Shown: piece after piece, positions 27,102 to 36,391 of the stretch | Position numbering within the stretch: the first letter of the stretch is position 1 | Layout: every line of letters begins with the position of its first letter | From: Schumannella luteola | Lineage (GTDB): Bacteria; Actinomycetota; Actinomycetes; Actinomycetales; Microbacteriaceae | Assembly: GCF_013408685.1 (NCBI RefSeq) | Contig: NZ_JACBZY010000001.1 | Span: forward strand, 2,666,001-2,730,000 | Direction: 5' to 3' | Length of the DNA: 64,000 bases | Translations under genes and position numbers: made by a program | The notes under the pieces: model-generated | Databases searched by the model: none | The model's input: the letters and a program-made list of their open reading frames with translations, nothing else | Told to the model about the DNA's origin: nothing

Positions 27102-27785
27102 GTGAGCAACGCCCCCATCAAGGTCGACATCTGGTCCGACGTTCAGTGCCCGTGGTGCTACATCGGCAAGCGCCGCTTCGAGACGGCCGCCGAGGCCTTC
27201 GGGGGTGACGTCGAGGTCGAGTACCACTCCTTCGAGCTCGCCCCCGACACGCCCGTCGACTACGAGGGCACCCCGGTGGACTATCTGAGCGACCGCAAGG
27301 GCGTCTCGCGCGAGCAGGCCGGACAGATGATCCAGCGGGTCACCGGCATCGCCGAGAGCGTCGGACTCGAGTACCACTACGACGACATCCACCAGACGAA
27401 CACGGTGCTCGCGCACGAGCTGCTGCACTGGGCGAAGGCGCAGGGCCGACAGCTCGACCTGAAGGAGCGCCTGCTCAAGGCCTACTTCGTCGACGGACGC
27501 CACGTCGGCCGCGCCGAGGAGCTCGCCGACCTCGCCGCCGAGATCGGGCTCGACCGTGACGAGGCCCTCGCCGCGCTCACCGACCACCGGCACCTCGCTG
27601 ATGTGAAGGCCGACGTCGCCCAGGCGGCCGCCTACGGCATCAACGGCGTGCCGTTCTTCGTCATCGACGGCAAGTACGGCGTCTCGGGCGCGCAGGAGTC
27701 GGCGACGTTCCAGCAGGTGCTGGAGACGATCGCCGCCGAGCGCACGGCGTCCCCGGCCGACGAGGCGGATGGGGTGCACGCGTGA
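27102..27785 (+). CDS. DsbA-family (FrnE-like) thiol oxidoreductase
   Basis: About 227 residues. Thioredoxin fold with CPWC in VDIWSDVQCPWCYIGKRRFE near the N-terminus and the cis-Pro motif INGVPFFVIDGKYGVSGAQ near residue 190; the helical insert in between is typical of FrnE/DsbA-like cytoplasmic isomerases. No signal peptide is seen. Start uncertain: GTG 27102 (VSNAPIKVDIW) is used because conservation begins at IKVDIW; ATG 27084 is the alternative. It overlaps a tiny frame at its stop (GTGA). Confidence 0.9.
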   Translation: MSNAPIKVDIWSDVQCPWCYIGKRRFETAAEAFGGDVEVEYHSFELAPDTPVDYEGTPVDYLSDRKGVSREQAGQMIQRVTGIAESVGLEYHYDDIHQTNTVLAHELLHWAKAQGRQLDLKERLLKAYFVDGRHVGRAEELADLAAEIGLDRDEALAALTDHRHLADVKADVAQAAAYGINGVPFFVIDGKYGVSGAQESATFQQVLETIAAERTASPADEADGVHA

Positions 27786-27922
27786 GCGAGGAGAGCGGCA
27801 GCGCGGCGTCGACGCCGGCTTTCACGATGGTCGGAGCGGATGCCCCGGTCTGCGTCGACGGAGTCTGCGAGATCCCGGGCGCGGTCTCGGACGCCGGCGC
27901 CTCGTCGGTCGATCCGGCGTAG
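27782..27922 (+). CDS. Possible 46-residue protein with a CxxxxC motif
   Basis: Frame starting at GTG overlapping the stop of the DsbA-family gene, ending TAG. It reads FTMVGADAPVCVDGVCEIPG around residues 14-33, with the only two Cys four residues apart. Coupling to a thiol oxidoreductase and the Cys pair make a real small protein plausible; no known family was recognised. Confidence 0.5.
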   Translation: MSEESGSAASTPAFTMVGADAPVCVDGVCEIPGAVSDAGASSVDPA

Positions 27923-27991
27923 GCCCTCGCTGGGCGTCGGAGCCGGAGCCGGAGCGAGGAGAGCGGCAGCCAGCGCGCTGACCGCTCGTCC

Positions 27992-28564
27992 TCAGCCCGC
28001 TTCGCGCGGGTTCGTGATGTCGGCGACGGTGGCGTCGAACCCGGCGATCAGCGCGTCCGCATCCACGTAGAGCGTGCGTCCAGGGCGGCCTGCGCCCATC
28101 GACACCCGGCGACCGCGGATGCGCTCGTCGGCGTACACGGGCCACGCGGTCGTCGAGCCGAACGGCGTGATCGTGCCGCGCACGTAGCCGGTGGCGGCGA
28201 ACGCCGCGTCCGGATCCGGCAGTCGCAGTCTGTTGACGCCGACGAGCGCCCGCAGCTTGGGCCAGGCGATCTGACGGTCGCCCGGAACCAGGGCGAGCAG
28301 GTAGTCGCCGTCGTGGCGTTTCACCACGAGCGTCTTGACGATGTCGGCCGGCGAGATGCCGCGCAGCGCGGCGGCCTCGTCGAGCGAGCCGGCGCTCTCG
28401 GTCGTCTGGAACTCGATCGCGATCCCGCGGGCGGCCGCGTCGTCGGCGACCCGATCCACGTCGCCGCTCTCCGTGCTCGCAGTCGCTGCGGCGGCCGCGT
28501 TCTCTGACGCCGGCACCTCTGCGACGGCGTCGACGGATGCGGCGGGCTCCTGCGGTGCGCTCAT
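27992..28564 (-). CDS. YbaK/EbsC-domain aminoacyl-tRNA deacylase-like protein
   Basis: 190 residues. After an Ala/Glu-rich N-terminal ~40 residues comes a YbaK domain: IVKTLVVKRHDGDYLLALVPGDRQ with the family Lys, YVRGTITPFGSTTAWPVYAD (GxxxPFG loop) and GAGRPGRTLYVDADALI. Such proteins hydrolyse mischarged tRNAs such as Cys-tRNA-Pro. Start ATG 28564 (MSAPQEP); longer frames upstream are Arg-rich and overlap the dus promoter. Divergent from dus. Confidence 0.87.
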   Translation of the reverse strand: MSAPQEPAASVDAVAEVPASENAAAAATASTESGDVDRVADDAAARGIAIEFQTTESAGSLDEAAALRGISPADIVKTLVVKRHDGDYLLALVPGDRQIAWPKLRALVGVNRLRLPDPDAAFAATGYVRGTITPFGSTTAWPVYADERIRGRRVSMGAGRPGRTLYVDADALIAGFDATVADITNPREAG

Positions 28565-28667
28565 GCGCCGATCATCCCAGCCGCGCGCCTCGCCTCGCCG
28601 GGCGCGCCCGGCGAGGGCCACCCGGATGCGGGCCCGGCGAACGGAGCGAGCGCCCCGCCGCGTCTGG

Positions 28668-28673
28668 GAGAAT
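28668..28673 (+). promoter_or_regulatory. Leaderless -10 box (GAGAAT) for dus
   Basis: GAGAAT, six bases, then GTG 28680, matching the CAGAAT-N6-GTG arrangement before recO and the polymerase gene. Confidence 0.4.
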
Positions 28674-28679
28674 GATCCG

Positions 28680-29834
28680 GTGTCCACCGTTCTCGCGCCC
28701 GCCGCGCCGCTCTCGATCGGGCCGCTGACACTCGACGTCCCGGTCGTGCTCGCGCCCATGGCGGGAATCACCAACACCGCCTTCCGCCGGCTCTGCCGTG
28801 AGTACGGCGCCGGCCTCTACGTCAGCGAGATGATCACGAGCCGCGCGCTCGTCGAGCGCACGCCCGAGAGCATGCGCCTCATCCAGCATCACGAGTCGGA
28901 GACGACCCGCTCGATCCAGCTCTACGGCGTCGACCCGAAGACGGTCAGCGAGGCCGTCACGATGTTGGTCGCCGAGGACCGCGCCGACCACATCGACCTC
29001 AACTTCGGCTGCCCGGTGCCCAAGGTCACGCGCAAGGGCGGGGGTGCGGCGCTGCCGTGGAAGCTCGACCTGTTCCGCGCGATCGTCGAGGGCGCCGTCA
29101 AGGCCGCCGGCGACATCCCGCTCACCGTCAAGATGCGCAAGGGCATCGACGCCGACCACCTCACCTACCTCGAGGCCGCGCGGGCTGCGCAGGGCGCCGG
29201 CGTCGCGAGCATCGCGCTCCACGCCCGCACGGCCGCCGAGTTCTACTCCGGCACCGCCGACTGGTCGGCGATCACGAAGCTCAAGGAGACGATCACCGAC
29301 ACCCCGGTGCTCGGCAACGGCGACATCTGGAGTGCGGCGGATGCGGTGCGCATGGTCGAGCAGACCGGCTGCGACGGCGTCGTCGTCGGCCGCGGCTGCC
29401 TCGGCCGGCCGTGGCTGTTCGGCGACCTGGCGGCGGCGTTCCGCGGCGAGGAGCTGAAGGCCGAGCCGTCACTGGGGGAGGTGGCCATCGCGTTCCGCCG
29501 CCACGCCGAACTGCTCGTCGACTTCTTCGATGACGAGAACCGGGCCTGCCGCGACATCCGCAAGCACGTCGCCTGGTACTTCAAGGGCTACGCCGTCGGC
29601 GGCGAGCTGCGTGCCGCGCTGGCGGCGTCGAGCAGCCTCGACGAGATCGACGAGCTGCTCGCGCGCCTCGACCACGACCAGCCGTATCCGGGTGCGGACG
29701 CCGAGGGCCAGCGCGGGCGCGCCGGCACCCCGAAGGTGCCGAGCCTTCCCGAGAACTGGCTCGACAGCCGCGAGCTGCCGGAGTCGTTCCGCGCCGAGCT
29801 CACCGCCGCCGAACTGCACCACAGCGGTGGCTGA
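28680..29834 (+). CDS. dusB: tRNA-dihydrouridine synthase
   Basis: 384 residues. FMN TIM barrel with LAPMAGITNTAFRRLCREYG near residue 21, HIDLNFGCPVPKVTRKGGGAAL with the catalytic Cys near 106, VKMRKGI and VVVGRGCLGRPWLFGDL. It reduces uridines in tRNA D-loops. The nearest E. coli type is DusB by the GCPVPKVTRKGGGAAL motif. GTG start fixed by the leaderless promoter. Overlaps dgt by eight bases. Confidence 0.94.
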   Translation: MSTVLAPAAPLSIGPLTLDVPVVLAPMAGITNTAFRRLCREYGAGLYVSEMITSRALVERTPESMRLIQHHESETTRSIQLYGVDPKTVSEAVTMLVAEDRADHIDLNFGCPVPKVTRKGGGAALPWKLDLFRAIVEGAVKAAGDIPLTVKMRKGIDADHLTYLEAARAAQGAGVASIALHARTAAEFYSGTADWSAITKLKETITDTPVLGNGDIWSAADAVRMVEQTGCDGVVVGRGCLGRPWLFGDLAAAFRGEELKAEPSLGEVAIAFRRHAELLVDFFDDENRACRDIRKHVAWYFKGYAVGGELRAALAASSSLDEIDELLARLDHDQPYPGADAEGQRGRAGTPKVPSLPENWLDSRELPESFRAELTAAELHHSGG

Positions 29835-31107
29835 GCCGCACGGCTCGCACGGGCAGATCACCCCCGGCTACGACGACGTCGATGCCGAGCGCTGGCTGCA
29901 CGAGCGCCACTCCACCCGCCGCAGCGACTTCGCCCGCGACCGCGCCCGCGTGCTGCACTCGAGCGCGCTGCGCCGGCTCGCAGCGAAGACGCAGGTGCTG
30001 AGCCCGACCGCCGGGCTCGACTTCGCCCGCAACCGGCTCACTCACTCGCTCGAGGTCGCGCAGGTCGGGCGTGAGCTCGCGGCGAGCCTCGGGCTCGACC
30101 CGGATGTCGTCGACACCGCCTGTCTCTCGCACGACCTGGGGCATCCGCCGTTCGGACACAACGGCGAGCGCGCGCTCAACGAGTGGTCGCTCGAGATCGG
30201 CGGCTTCGAGGGCAACGCGCAGACGCTGCGGCTGCTGACGCGTCTCGAACCGAAGGTGTTCCGCCGCGAGCCGGACGGCTCGGCGACCAGCGTCGGCCTG
30301 AATTTGACGCGGGCCAGCCTCGATGCGAGCTGCAAGTACCCGTGGCCCGAGCAGCACGGCATCCCCGACCCGTCCGGTCGCAGCAAGTTCGGCTTCTACG
30401 CCGACGATTTCCCGGTCTTCGAGTGGCTGCGCGCCGGCGCTCCCGAGCGGGTGCGCTGCATCGAGGCCGAGGTCATGGATCTCAGCGACGACATCGCCTA
30501 CTCGGTGCACGATTTCGAGGATGCGATCGTCGGCGGCTTCCTCGACGTGAGCGCGCTCAGCGCCCGCGTCGACCACGCCGACCTCGTGGACTCGATGTTC
30601 GACTGGATCGGCGGTGAGATCGGCAGAGACGAGCTGATGGCCGCCTTCGACCGCCTCGACGGTCTGCCGTTCTGGATCGATCGCTGGGACGGCAGCCGCG
30701 CCGACCTCGCCCGGCTCAAGAACCTGACGAGCCAGCTCATCGGACGCTTCGCCCACGAGGCCGTGCACGCGACGCGGCATGCTTTCTCGGGCTCCCTCGC
30801 CCGATTCGGCGGCTCGGTCGTCGTGCCGGCCGAGACCCGCACCGAGATCGCGGTGCTCAAGGGGATCGTCGCCGCCAATGTGATGTCGACCAACGCGCGC
30901 CAGCCGCTCTACGCGGCGCAGCGCGGCATCCTCACCGAGCTCGCCGACCAGCTCTGGGCGACTGGACCCGAGCACCTGGATGCGGGCTTCGCCGCCGACT
31001 GGGCCGAAGCCGTCGACGACACCGCGCGCCGACGTGTGATCGTCGACCAGGTCGCCTCGCTGACCGACCAGTCGGCGATGTCCCGTCACGAGCGCCTCGT
31101 CGGCTGA
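29827..31107 (+). CDS. dgt: Deoxyguanosinetriphosphate triphosphohydrolase-like protein
   Basis: 426 residues. HD-domain nucleotidase: RLTHSLEVAQVGREL (first His), CLSHDLGHPPFGHNGERAL (His-Asp pair), DLSDDIAYSVHDFEDA. Hydrolyses dNTPs to nucleoside and triphosphate; specificity cannot be read. Starts at GTG 29827 inside the end of dus (8-base overlap), so the two are co-translated. dgt followed by dnaG is a common actinobacterial order. Confidence 0.93.
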   Translation: MAEPHGSHGQITPGYDDVDAERWLHERHSTRRSDFARDRARVLHSSALRRLAAKTQVLSPTAGLDFARNRLTHSLEVAQVGRELAASLGLDPDVVDTACLSHDLGHPPFGHNGERALNEWSLEIGGFEGNAQTLRLLTRLEPKVFRREPDGSATSVGLNLTRASLDASCKYPWPEQHGIPDPSGRSKFGFYADDFPVFEWLRAGAPERVRCIEAEVMDLSDDIAYSVHDFEDAIVGGFLDVSALSARVDHADLVDSMFDWIGGEIGRDELMAAFDRLDGLPFWIDRWDGSRADLARLKNLTSQLIGRFAHEAVHATRHAFSGSLARFGGSVVVPAETRTEIAVLKGIVAANVMSTNARQPLYAAQRGILTELADQLWATGPEHLDAGFAADWAEAVDDTARRRVIVDQVASLTDQSAMSRHERLVG

Positions 31108-31197
31108 CGCTCGACCCGCCGCTCGACCCGCCGCGACCGCGCGGGCACCGGCCTCTCACGACGGACGACGCGCATCCCGTCCGCGCCCTGGAGCCGT

Positions 31198-31283
31198 GTC
31201 GGAAACTCAGGCAGTGGACCGGCTCAGTGACTGCGCACGCGCCTTCTCGGGAGGACTCAGCTGCGTCAGCCTGAGTTTCCGAC
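31198..31283. repeat. Inverted-repeat element, locus 8 (spacer 56)
   Basis: Arms 31198-31212 and 31269-31283, perfect, extended to 16 bp by a T/A pair, spacer 56 bases, between dgt and dnaG. It ends 96 bases before the dnaG -10 box. Confidence 0.95.
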
Positions 31284-31378
31284 AGAGCACGACGGGCGTG
31301 GCACCAGCGCCGGGCGGGCGCGGTGAGCGGCGGGCGGAGCGCTGGGGAGAGCGGACGGCGAAGGCGACGCCGGATCCG

Positions 31379-31384
31379 TAGGAT
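31379..31384 (+). promoter_or_regulatory. Leaderless -10 box (TAGGAT) for dnaG
   Basis: TAGGAT, six bases (TCACCC), then ATG 31391; no ribosome binding site is present, consistent with a leaderless transcript. Confidence 0.55.
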
Positions 31385-31390
31385 TCACCC

Positions 31391-33370
31391 ATGCCCGGCC
31401 TCATCCGACAGAGCGACATCGACGAGGTGAGGGCGCGCACGAACATCGCCGACATCATCGGCGAGTACGTGACGCTCAAGAGCGCGGGCGTCGGGTCGAT
31501 GAAGGGCCTCTGCCCCTTCCACGACGAGCGCAGCCCGAGCTTCCACGTGCGCCCGCAAGTCGGCTTCTACCACTGCTTCGGCTGCGGCGAGGGCGGCAAC
31601 GTCTACACCTTCCTGCAGCGGATGGATCACGTCAGCTTCCGCGAGGCCGTCGAGCGTCTGGCCGGCCGCATCGGCTTCGAGCTGCACTACGAGGACGGCG
31701 GCGAGGCGAGGAGCGACTACGGCAGCCGCGCCCGCCTGATCGCGGCGAACACCGCGGCTGAGGCGTTCTTCCGCGAGCAGCTCGCGACGCCCGAGGCCCA
31801 GCTCGCCCGCGACTTCCTCGGCGGCCGCGGATTCGATCAGACCGCCGCCGATCACTTCGCGGTCGGCTTCGCGCCGAAGTCCTTCGACGCGCTCGGCACC
31901 GCGCTCAAGGCTCAGGGTTTCTCGCAGGAGGAGCTCATCACCGCCGGGCTCCTCTCCACGAACGACCGCGGTAACGCCTACGACCGCTTCCGCGGCCGTC
32001 TGATCTGGCCGATCCGCGATGTGACGGGCGCCACGATCGGCTTCGGCGCCCGCAAGCTCCTGCCCGACGACCAGGACAAGGGTCCGAAGTACCTCAACAC
32101 CCCCGAGACGCCGATCTACCACAAGAGCCAGGTGCTCTACGGGCTCGATCTGGCCCGCCGCGACATCGCCCGCGGCAAGCAGGTCGTGGTGGTCGAGGGC
32201 TACACGGATGTCATGGCCTGCCACCTCGCCGGTGTCACGACCGCGGTCGCGACCTGCGGCACGAGCTTCGGCGTGGACCACATCAAGGTCGTGCGCCGAG
32301 TTCTCGGCGACACCGACACGACGGGCGAGGTCATCTTCACCTTCGACCCGGATGAGGCGGGCCAGAAGGCCGCGACGCGCGCCTTCGCCGAAGAGCAGCG
32401 GTTCGCCGCGCAGACCTTCGTGGCCGTCGCTCCGGCAGGCCTCGACCCCTGCGATCTGCGCCTCAACCGCGGCGACGGCGCCGTGCGTCAGCTCATCGAC
32501 GACCGCAAGCCGATGTTCGAGTTCATGGTGCGGCGTCAGCTCGCCGCGCACGACCTCGAGACCGTCGAGGGCCGCGTCGCCGCGTTGCGGTCGGCAGCGC
32601 CCGTCGTCGCCGGCATCCGCGACCGCGCGCTCAACGCCGGCTACGTGCGCAACCTCGCGGGCTGGCTCGGCATGGACCCGAACGAGGTCGGCCGCGCGGT
32701 CAACGCCGCACGCACCCGCCTGGCCCACGCCGCTGACGGGGGAGAACGCAGCGAGCGCGGCGGCGACCGACGCCCGCAGCACGGATCCGCGACGACGAGC
32801 GGCTACGACGACCGCGCGACCAGCGCGGGAGCGGGAGCCGGCGGTGCACCCGCGTCAGCAGGTGCCGATCCCTCCATCGAGACCCCGCCCGAGATCCGCG
32901 TCGACCTGACGATGCTCCCCACCGACGTCGGCTCGCGACTGGAGCGCGACGCGCTCATGGCGATCCTGCAGCGCCCCGGCGCGATCGGCGCCGAGCTGAT
33001 CAGCGAGGCCGTGCGCTCGCGCTTCTCGAACGAGACGCTCTCGGTCGTGCGCGACGGCATCGGCGCCGCGCTCGACCGCGTCGACGATCCCGCGTGGATG
33101 ACGATCGTCGCCGCCGAGGTGCCGAGCATGTACGCGAGCCTGGTGTCGCAGATGGGCGTGGCCCCGCTGCCCGCGCGCAGCACCCAGGTCGACGCCTATG
33201 CGCAGCGGGTGGTCGTCAACGTCGTCGAGCGCGAGCTGGTGCGGCGCAAGGCCGATCTGCAGGGAGCGCTCATGCGCGCGCAGTCCGGGGGAGACGGCAC
33301 ACGCGCGGCCGAGCTGAGCCGCGAGCTGCTCGCGATCGAGACGCAGCGCCGGCGGCTCACGGGCGAATGA
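31391..33370 (+). CDS. dnaG: DNA primase
   Basis: 659 residues. Synthesises RNA primers for replication. Zinc-binding domain CPFHDERSPSFHV then FYHCFGCGEGGNVYTFL at about 41-75 (Cys-His-Cys-Cys), catalytic core with KYLNTPETPIYHKS and toprim VVVVEGYTDVMACHLAG near 266-282 plus FTFDPDEAGQKAA, then a variable Ala/Gly/Ser linker (about 440-490) and a C-terminal helicase-binding domain. ATG set by the leaderless promoter. Full length. Confidence 0.97.
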   Translation: MPGLIRQSDIDEVRARTNIADIIGEYVTLKSAGVGSMKGLCPFHDERSPSFHVRPQVGFYHCFGCGEGGNVYTFLQRMDHVSFREAVERLAGRIGFELHYEDGGEARSDYGSRARLIAANTAAEAFFREQLATPEAQLARDFLGGRGFDQTAADHFAVGFAPKSFDALGTALKAQGFSQEELITAGLLSTNDRGNAYDRFRGRLIWPIRDVTGATIGFGARKLLPDDQDKGPKYLNTPETPIYHKSQVLYGLDLARRDIARGKQVVVVEGYTDVMACHLAGVTTAVATCGTSFGVDHIKVVRRVLGDTDTTGEVIFTFDPDEAGQKAATRAFAEEQRFAAQTFVAVAPAGLDPCDLRLNRGDGAVRQLIDDRKPMFEFMVRRQLAAHDLETVEGRVAALRSAAPVVAGIRDRALNAGYVRNLAGWLGMDPNEVGRAVNAARTRLAHAADGGERSERGGDRRPQHGSATTSGYDDRATSAGAGAGGAPASAGADPSIETPPEIRVDLTMLPTDVGSRLERDALMAILQRPGAIGAELISEAVRSRFSNETLSVVRDGIGAALDRVDDPAWMTIVAAEVPSMYASLVSQMGVAPLPARSTQVDAYAQRVVVNVVERELVRRKADLQGALMRAQSGGDGTRAAELSRELLAIETQRRRLTGE

Positions 33371-33541
33371 CCTCGCGTGTTTCACGCAGGTGACGATCCC
33401 GTCCCGAAAGGTCACTGAATCCCGCTCCGGCGTCGGCCCGTGCTAAGACTGTGGGGCGCCGTCGCACGACACCGCTGTCACGACTCCGTCCTGGCATCGC
33501 GCCACGGCTCGTCCCCCTGCACAGAAATGAGGACCATCACC

Positions 33542-35185
33542 ATGAGTTCCGCTTTCAGCTCACGACGCGCGCGCATCCTCGCCGCGGCCGCGGGCACCGC
33601 GACCCTCGCCGTCGTCCTGGCCGGCTGCGCCGGCGGAGGAGGAGGCTCCAGCGACGGAGACCTGCTCGTCGTCGGCACGACCGACAAGCTCACGACGCTC
33701 GACCCGGCCGGCTCGTACGACAACGGCTCGTACAACGTGCAGACCCAGGTCTTCCCCTTCCTCGTGAACACCGCCTACGGCAGCCCGGATGTCGAGCCCG
33801 ACATCTCGACCTCGGCCGAGTTCACGGCGCCGAGCGAGTACACGGTCAAGCTCAAGAAGGATCTGAAGTTCGCGAACGGCAACGCTCTGACGAGCTCCGA
33901 CGTGAAGTTCAGCTTCGAGCGCATCATCAAGATCAACGACCCCAACGGCCCCTCGTCGCTGCTGGCGAACCTCGACAGCATCTCGACGCCCGACGACACC
34001 ACGGTCGTCTTCAAGCTCAAGAGCGCCGACCAGACCTTCCCGCAGGTGCTCTCGAGCCCCGCCGGCCCGATCGTCGACGAGGACACCTTCTCGGCCGACA
34101 AGGTCACCCCCGACGCCGATGTCGTGAAGGGCGAGGGCTTCGCGGGCCAGTACCGCATCGAGAAGTTCTCCCTCAACAAGCAGATCAGCTTCCTGCCGAA
34201 CAAGGACTACGACGGTCTGCTCGGCAAGCCGAAGAACGCCGGCATCCTGCTGAACTACTACGCCCAGTCGTCGAACATGAAGCTCGAGGTGCAGAAGGGC
34301 GAGATCGACGCGGCCACGCGCAGCCTGACCCCGACCGACGTCGCCGACCTGCGCAAGGACTCCAAGCTGAAGGTCTGGGACGGCCCCGGTGGCGAGTCGC
34401 GCTACATCACCTTCAACTTCCGCACGCAGCCCTTCGGCACCGAGACGCCCGAGGCCGACCCGGCCAAGGCGCTCGCCGTTCGCCAGGCGTTCGCCGCCTC
34501 GGTCGACCGCGAGGCGCTCGCGAAGGATGTCTACAAGGACACCTACACCCCCGCCTACTCGGCCGTTCCCGAGGGCCTGACCGGCGCATCCACGCCGTTC
34601 AAGGACCTCTACGGCAAGGACGGCAAGCCGGACGTGACGCAGGCGGCGAAGTTCCTCTCCGACGCCGGCGTCCAGGCCCCGGTGCAGATCGACCTGCAGT
34701 ACAACCCCGACCACTACGGCGAGAGCTCGGCGGATGAGTACGCGGCGATCAAGAGCCAGCTCGAGGAGACCAAGCTCTTCACGGTCAACCTCAAGTCGAC
34801 CGAGTGGGTGACCTACTCGAAGGAGCGCGTGAACAGCTACCCCGTCTTCCAGATGGGATGGTTCCCCGACTTCTCCGACGCGGACAACTACCTCAGCGTG
34901 TTCTTCCTCCCGGGCAAGGACGCTGACGGCAACCCGGTCGGCGGCGGCTTCCTGCAGAACGGCTACGAGAACGACGCCATCACCAAGGCGATCCAGGGCG
35001 AGCAGACCGAGCAGGACAAGGCCAAGCGCACCGCCCTGATCGAGGAGGCTCAGAAGATCGAGGCCGAGGACATCTCGATCCTGCCGCTGCTGACCGGCAA
35101 GCAGGTCGTGGTGACGAGCAAGGACATCAAGGGCGTCACCCTCGACGCCTCGTTCAAGTTCCGCTTCGCCCCGCTGGAGAAGTGA
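33542..35185 (+). CDS. ABC importer substrate-binding lipoprotein, family 5 (peptide/nickel)
   Basis: 547 residues. Lipoprotein signal: Arg-rich start, hydrophobic core and lipobox VLAGCAGGGG with Cys near residue 27. The SBP_bac_5 fold shows GTTDKLTTLDPAGSYDNGSY at the mature N-terminus, LKKDLKFANGNALTSSDVKFSFERI and AVRQAFAASVDREALAKDVY. It captures oligopeptides or similar solutes outside the membrane for the permeases downstream. Start ATG 33542 is favoured over 33527 because GAGGA lies nine bases before it. A hairpin after it probably sets higher SBP expression than the rest. Confidence 0.94.
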   Translation: MSSAFSSRRARILAAAAGTATLAVVLAGCAGGGGGSSDGDLLVVGTTDKLTTLDPAGSYDNGSYNVQTQVFPFLVNTAYGSPDVEPDISTSAEFTAPSEYTVKLKKDLKFANGNALTSSDVKFSFERIIKINDPNGPSSLLANLDSISTPDDTTVVFKLKSADQTFPQVLSSPAGPIVDEDTFSADKVTPDADVVKGEGFAGQYRIEKFSLNKQISFLPNKDYDGLLGKPKNAGILLNYYAQSSNMKLEVQKGEIDAATRSLTPTDVADLRKDSKLKVWDGPGGESRYITFNFRTQPFGTETPEADPAKALAVRQAFAASVDREALAKDVYKDTYTPAYSAVPEGLTGASTPFKDLYGKDGKPDVTQAAKFLSDAGVQAPVQIDLQYNPDHYGESSADEYAAIKSQLEETKLFTVNLKSTEWVTYSKERVNSYPVFQMGWFPDFSDADNYLSVFFLPGKDADGNPVGGGFLQNGYENDAITKAIQGEQTEQDKAKRTALIEEAQKIEAEDISILPLLTGKQVVVTSKDIKGVTLDASFKFRFAPLEK

Positions 35186-35213
35186 CCGCGGCGCTGACGC
35201 AGCTGTGACACGG

Positions 35214-35242
35214 GGGAGGGGACGGCACCACCGTCCCCTCCC
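35214..35242 (+). terminator. Partial terminator between SBP and permease genes
   Basis: Perfect 12-bp stem GGGAGGGGACGG with CCGTCCCCTCCC and a five-base loop, followed by TTCC. In ABC operons such a hairpin after the SBP gene usually attenuates or stabilises the transcript rather than ending it completely. Confidence 0.7.
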
Positions 35243-35299
35243 TTCCGCACGAACGAGCTCCCGACCCTCGAACTCGCCGAACGACCCGACAGGCTCTTC

Positions 35300-36391
35300 A
35301 TGACCACCACCACGGAGGCTCCGGCCTCACCCCCGACCGCCGCCAAGCCGGCGCGGTCGAAGTCCGGCGGGGGCGGCCTCGCCCGCTACCTGCTGGTGCG
35401 ATTCCTTCTGATCTTCCCCACCGTCTTCATCCTCGTGACGATGGTGTTCCTGTTCATGCGGGTCACCGGCGACCCGATCACGGCGGCGCAGGGCGGACGC
35501 CTCAGCCCCGCCCAGCTGCAGGAGCGCATCCACGAGGCCGGCTACGACCGTCCGATCCTCGTGCAGTACTTCGAGTACCTGGGCCAGATCGCCCGCGGCG
35601 ACTTCGGCACGAGCCTCACCGACCACCAGCCGGTGACGCAGATCCTGTTCCAGTACGGCGGCGCGACGCTCGAGCTCGCGTTCTACTCGCTGATCGTCGC
35701 GCTCATCGTCGGCATCCCGCTCGGCATGCTGGCCGCGTATCTGCGCGACCGCTGGCCCGACGCGGTGCTGCGCATCTTCGCGATCCTCTGCTACGCGACC
35801 CCGGTGTTCTTCGCGGGTCTGCTGCTCAAGCTCGTCTTCTCGGTCTGGCTGGATGTGCTGCCGGTCGCCGGCCGCGCCTCGGCCCGCACCGAGCTGCAGA
35901 TCACGAGCATCGACGACCCGACGGGCATCTACCTGATCGACGCGATCCGCACCGGCAATCCGAACATCATCGGCGACGTGCTCTCGCACGCCGTGCTGCC
36001 GGGCGTCGCGCTCGGCCTGCTGACCGCGGGCATCTTCCTGCGCCTCGTGCGCACGAACGTCATCGGCACCTTCTCGATGCCCTACGTGGATGCGGCGCGC
36101 TCGCGCGGCGTGAGCGAGTCGCGCCTGGTGCGCAAGCACGCGCTGCGTCCGGCCCTCGTGCCGATCATCACCGTCATGGGGCTGCAGATCGCGATGCTGC
36201 TCGGCGGCGCGGTGCTCACCGAGACGACCTTCGAGTGGGAGGGCCTCGGCTTCCAGGTGGCGCACTACCTGCAGGCGCGCGACTTCGTCGCCGTGCAAGG
36301 CATCGTCGCGCTGCTCGCCGTGATCGTCGCCGTGACCAACTTCATCGTCGATGTCATCGCGGCGATCGTCGACCCCCGAGTGAGGTTCTGA
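35300..36391 (+). CDS. ABC importer permease, DppB type
   Basis: 363 residues, six transmembrane segments after a short Thr/Ala/Pro N-terminus: first helix LLIFPTVFILVTMVFLFMRV, extracytoplasmic domain to about residue 120, then the core. The EAA coupling motif is VDAARSRGVSESRLVRKHALRPALVP. It pairs with the DppC-type permease, with which it shares one base (TGATG). Confidence 0.94.
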   Translation: MTTTTEAPASPPTAAKPARSKSGGGGLARYLLVRFLLIFPTVFILVTMVFLFMRVTGDPITAAQGGRLSPAQLQERIHEAGYDRPILVQYFEYLGQIARGDFGTSLTDHQPVTQILFQYGGATLELAFYSLIVALIVGIPLGMLAAYLRDRWPDAVLRIFAILCYATPVFFAGLLLKLVFSVWLDVLPVAGRASARTELQITSIDDPTGIYLIDAIRTGNPNIIGDVLSHAVLPGVALGLLTAGIFLRLVRTNVIGTFSMPYVDAARSRGVSESRLVRKHALRPALVPIITVMGLQIAMLLGGAVLTETTFEWEGLGFQVAHYLQARDFVAVQGIVALLAVIVAVTNFIVDVIAAIVDPRVRF

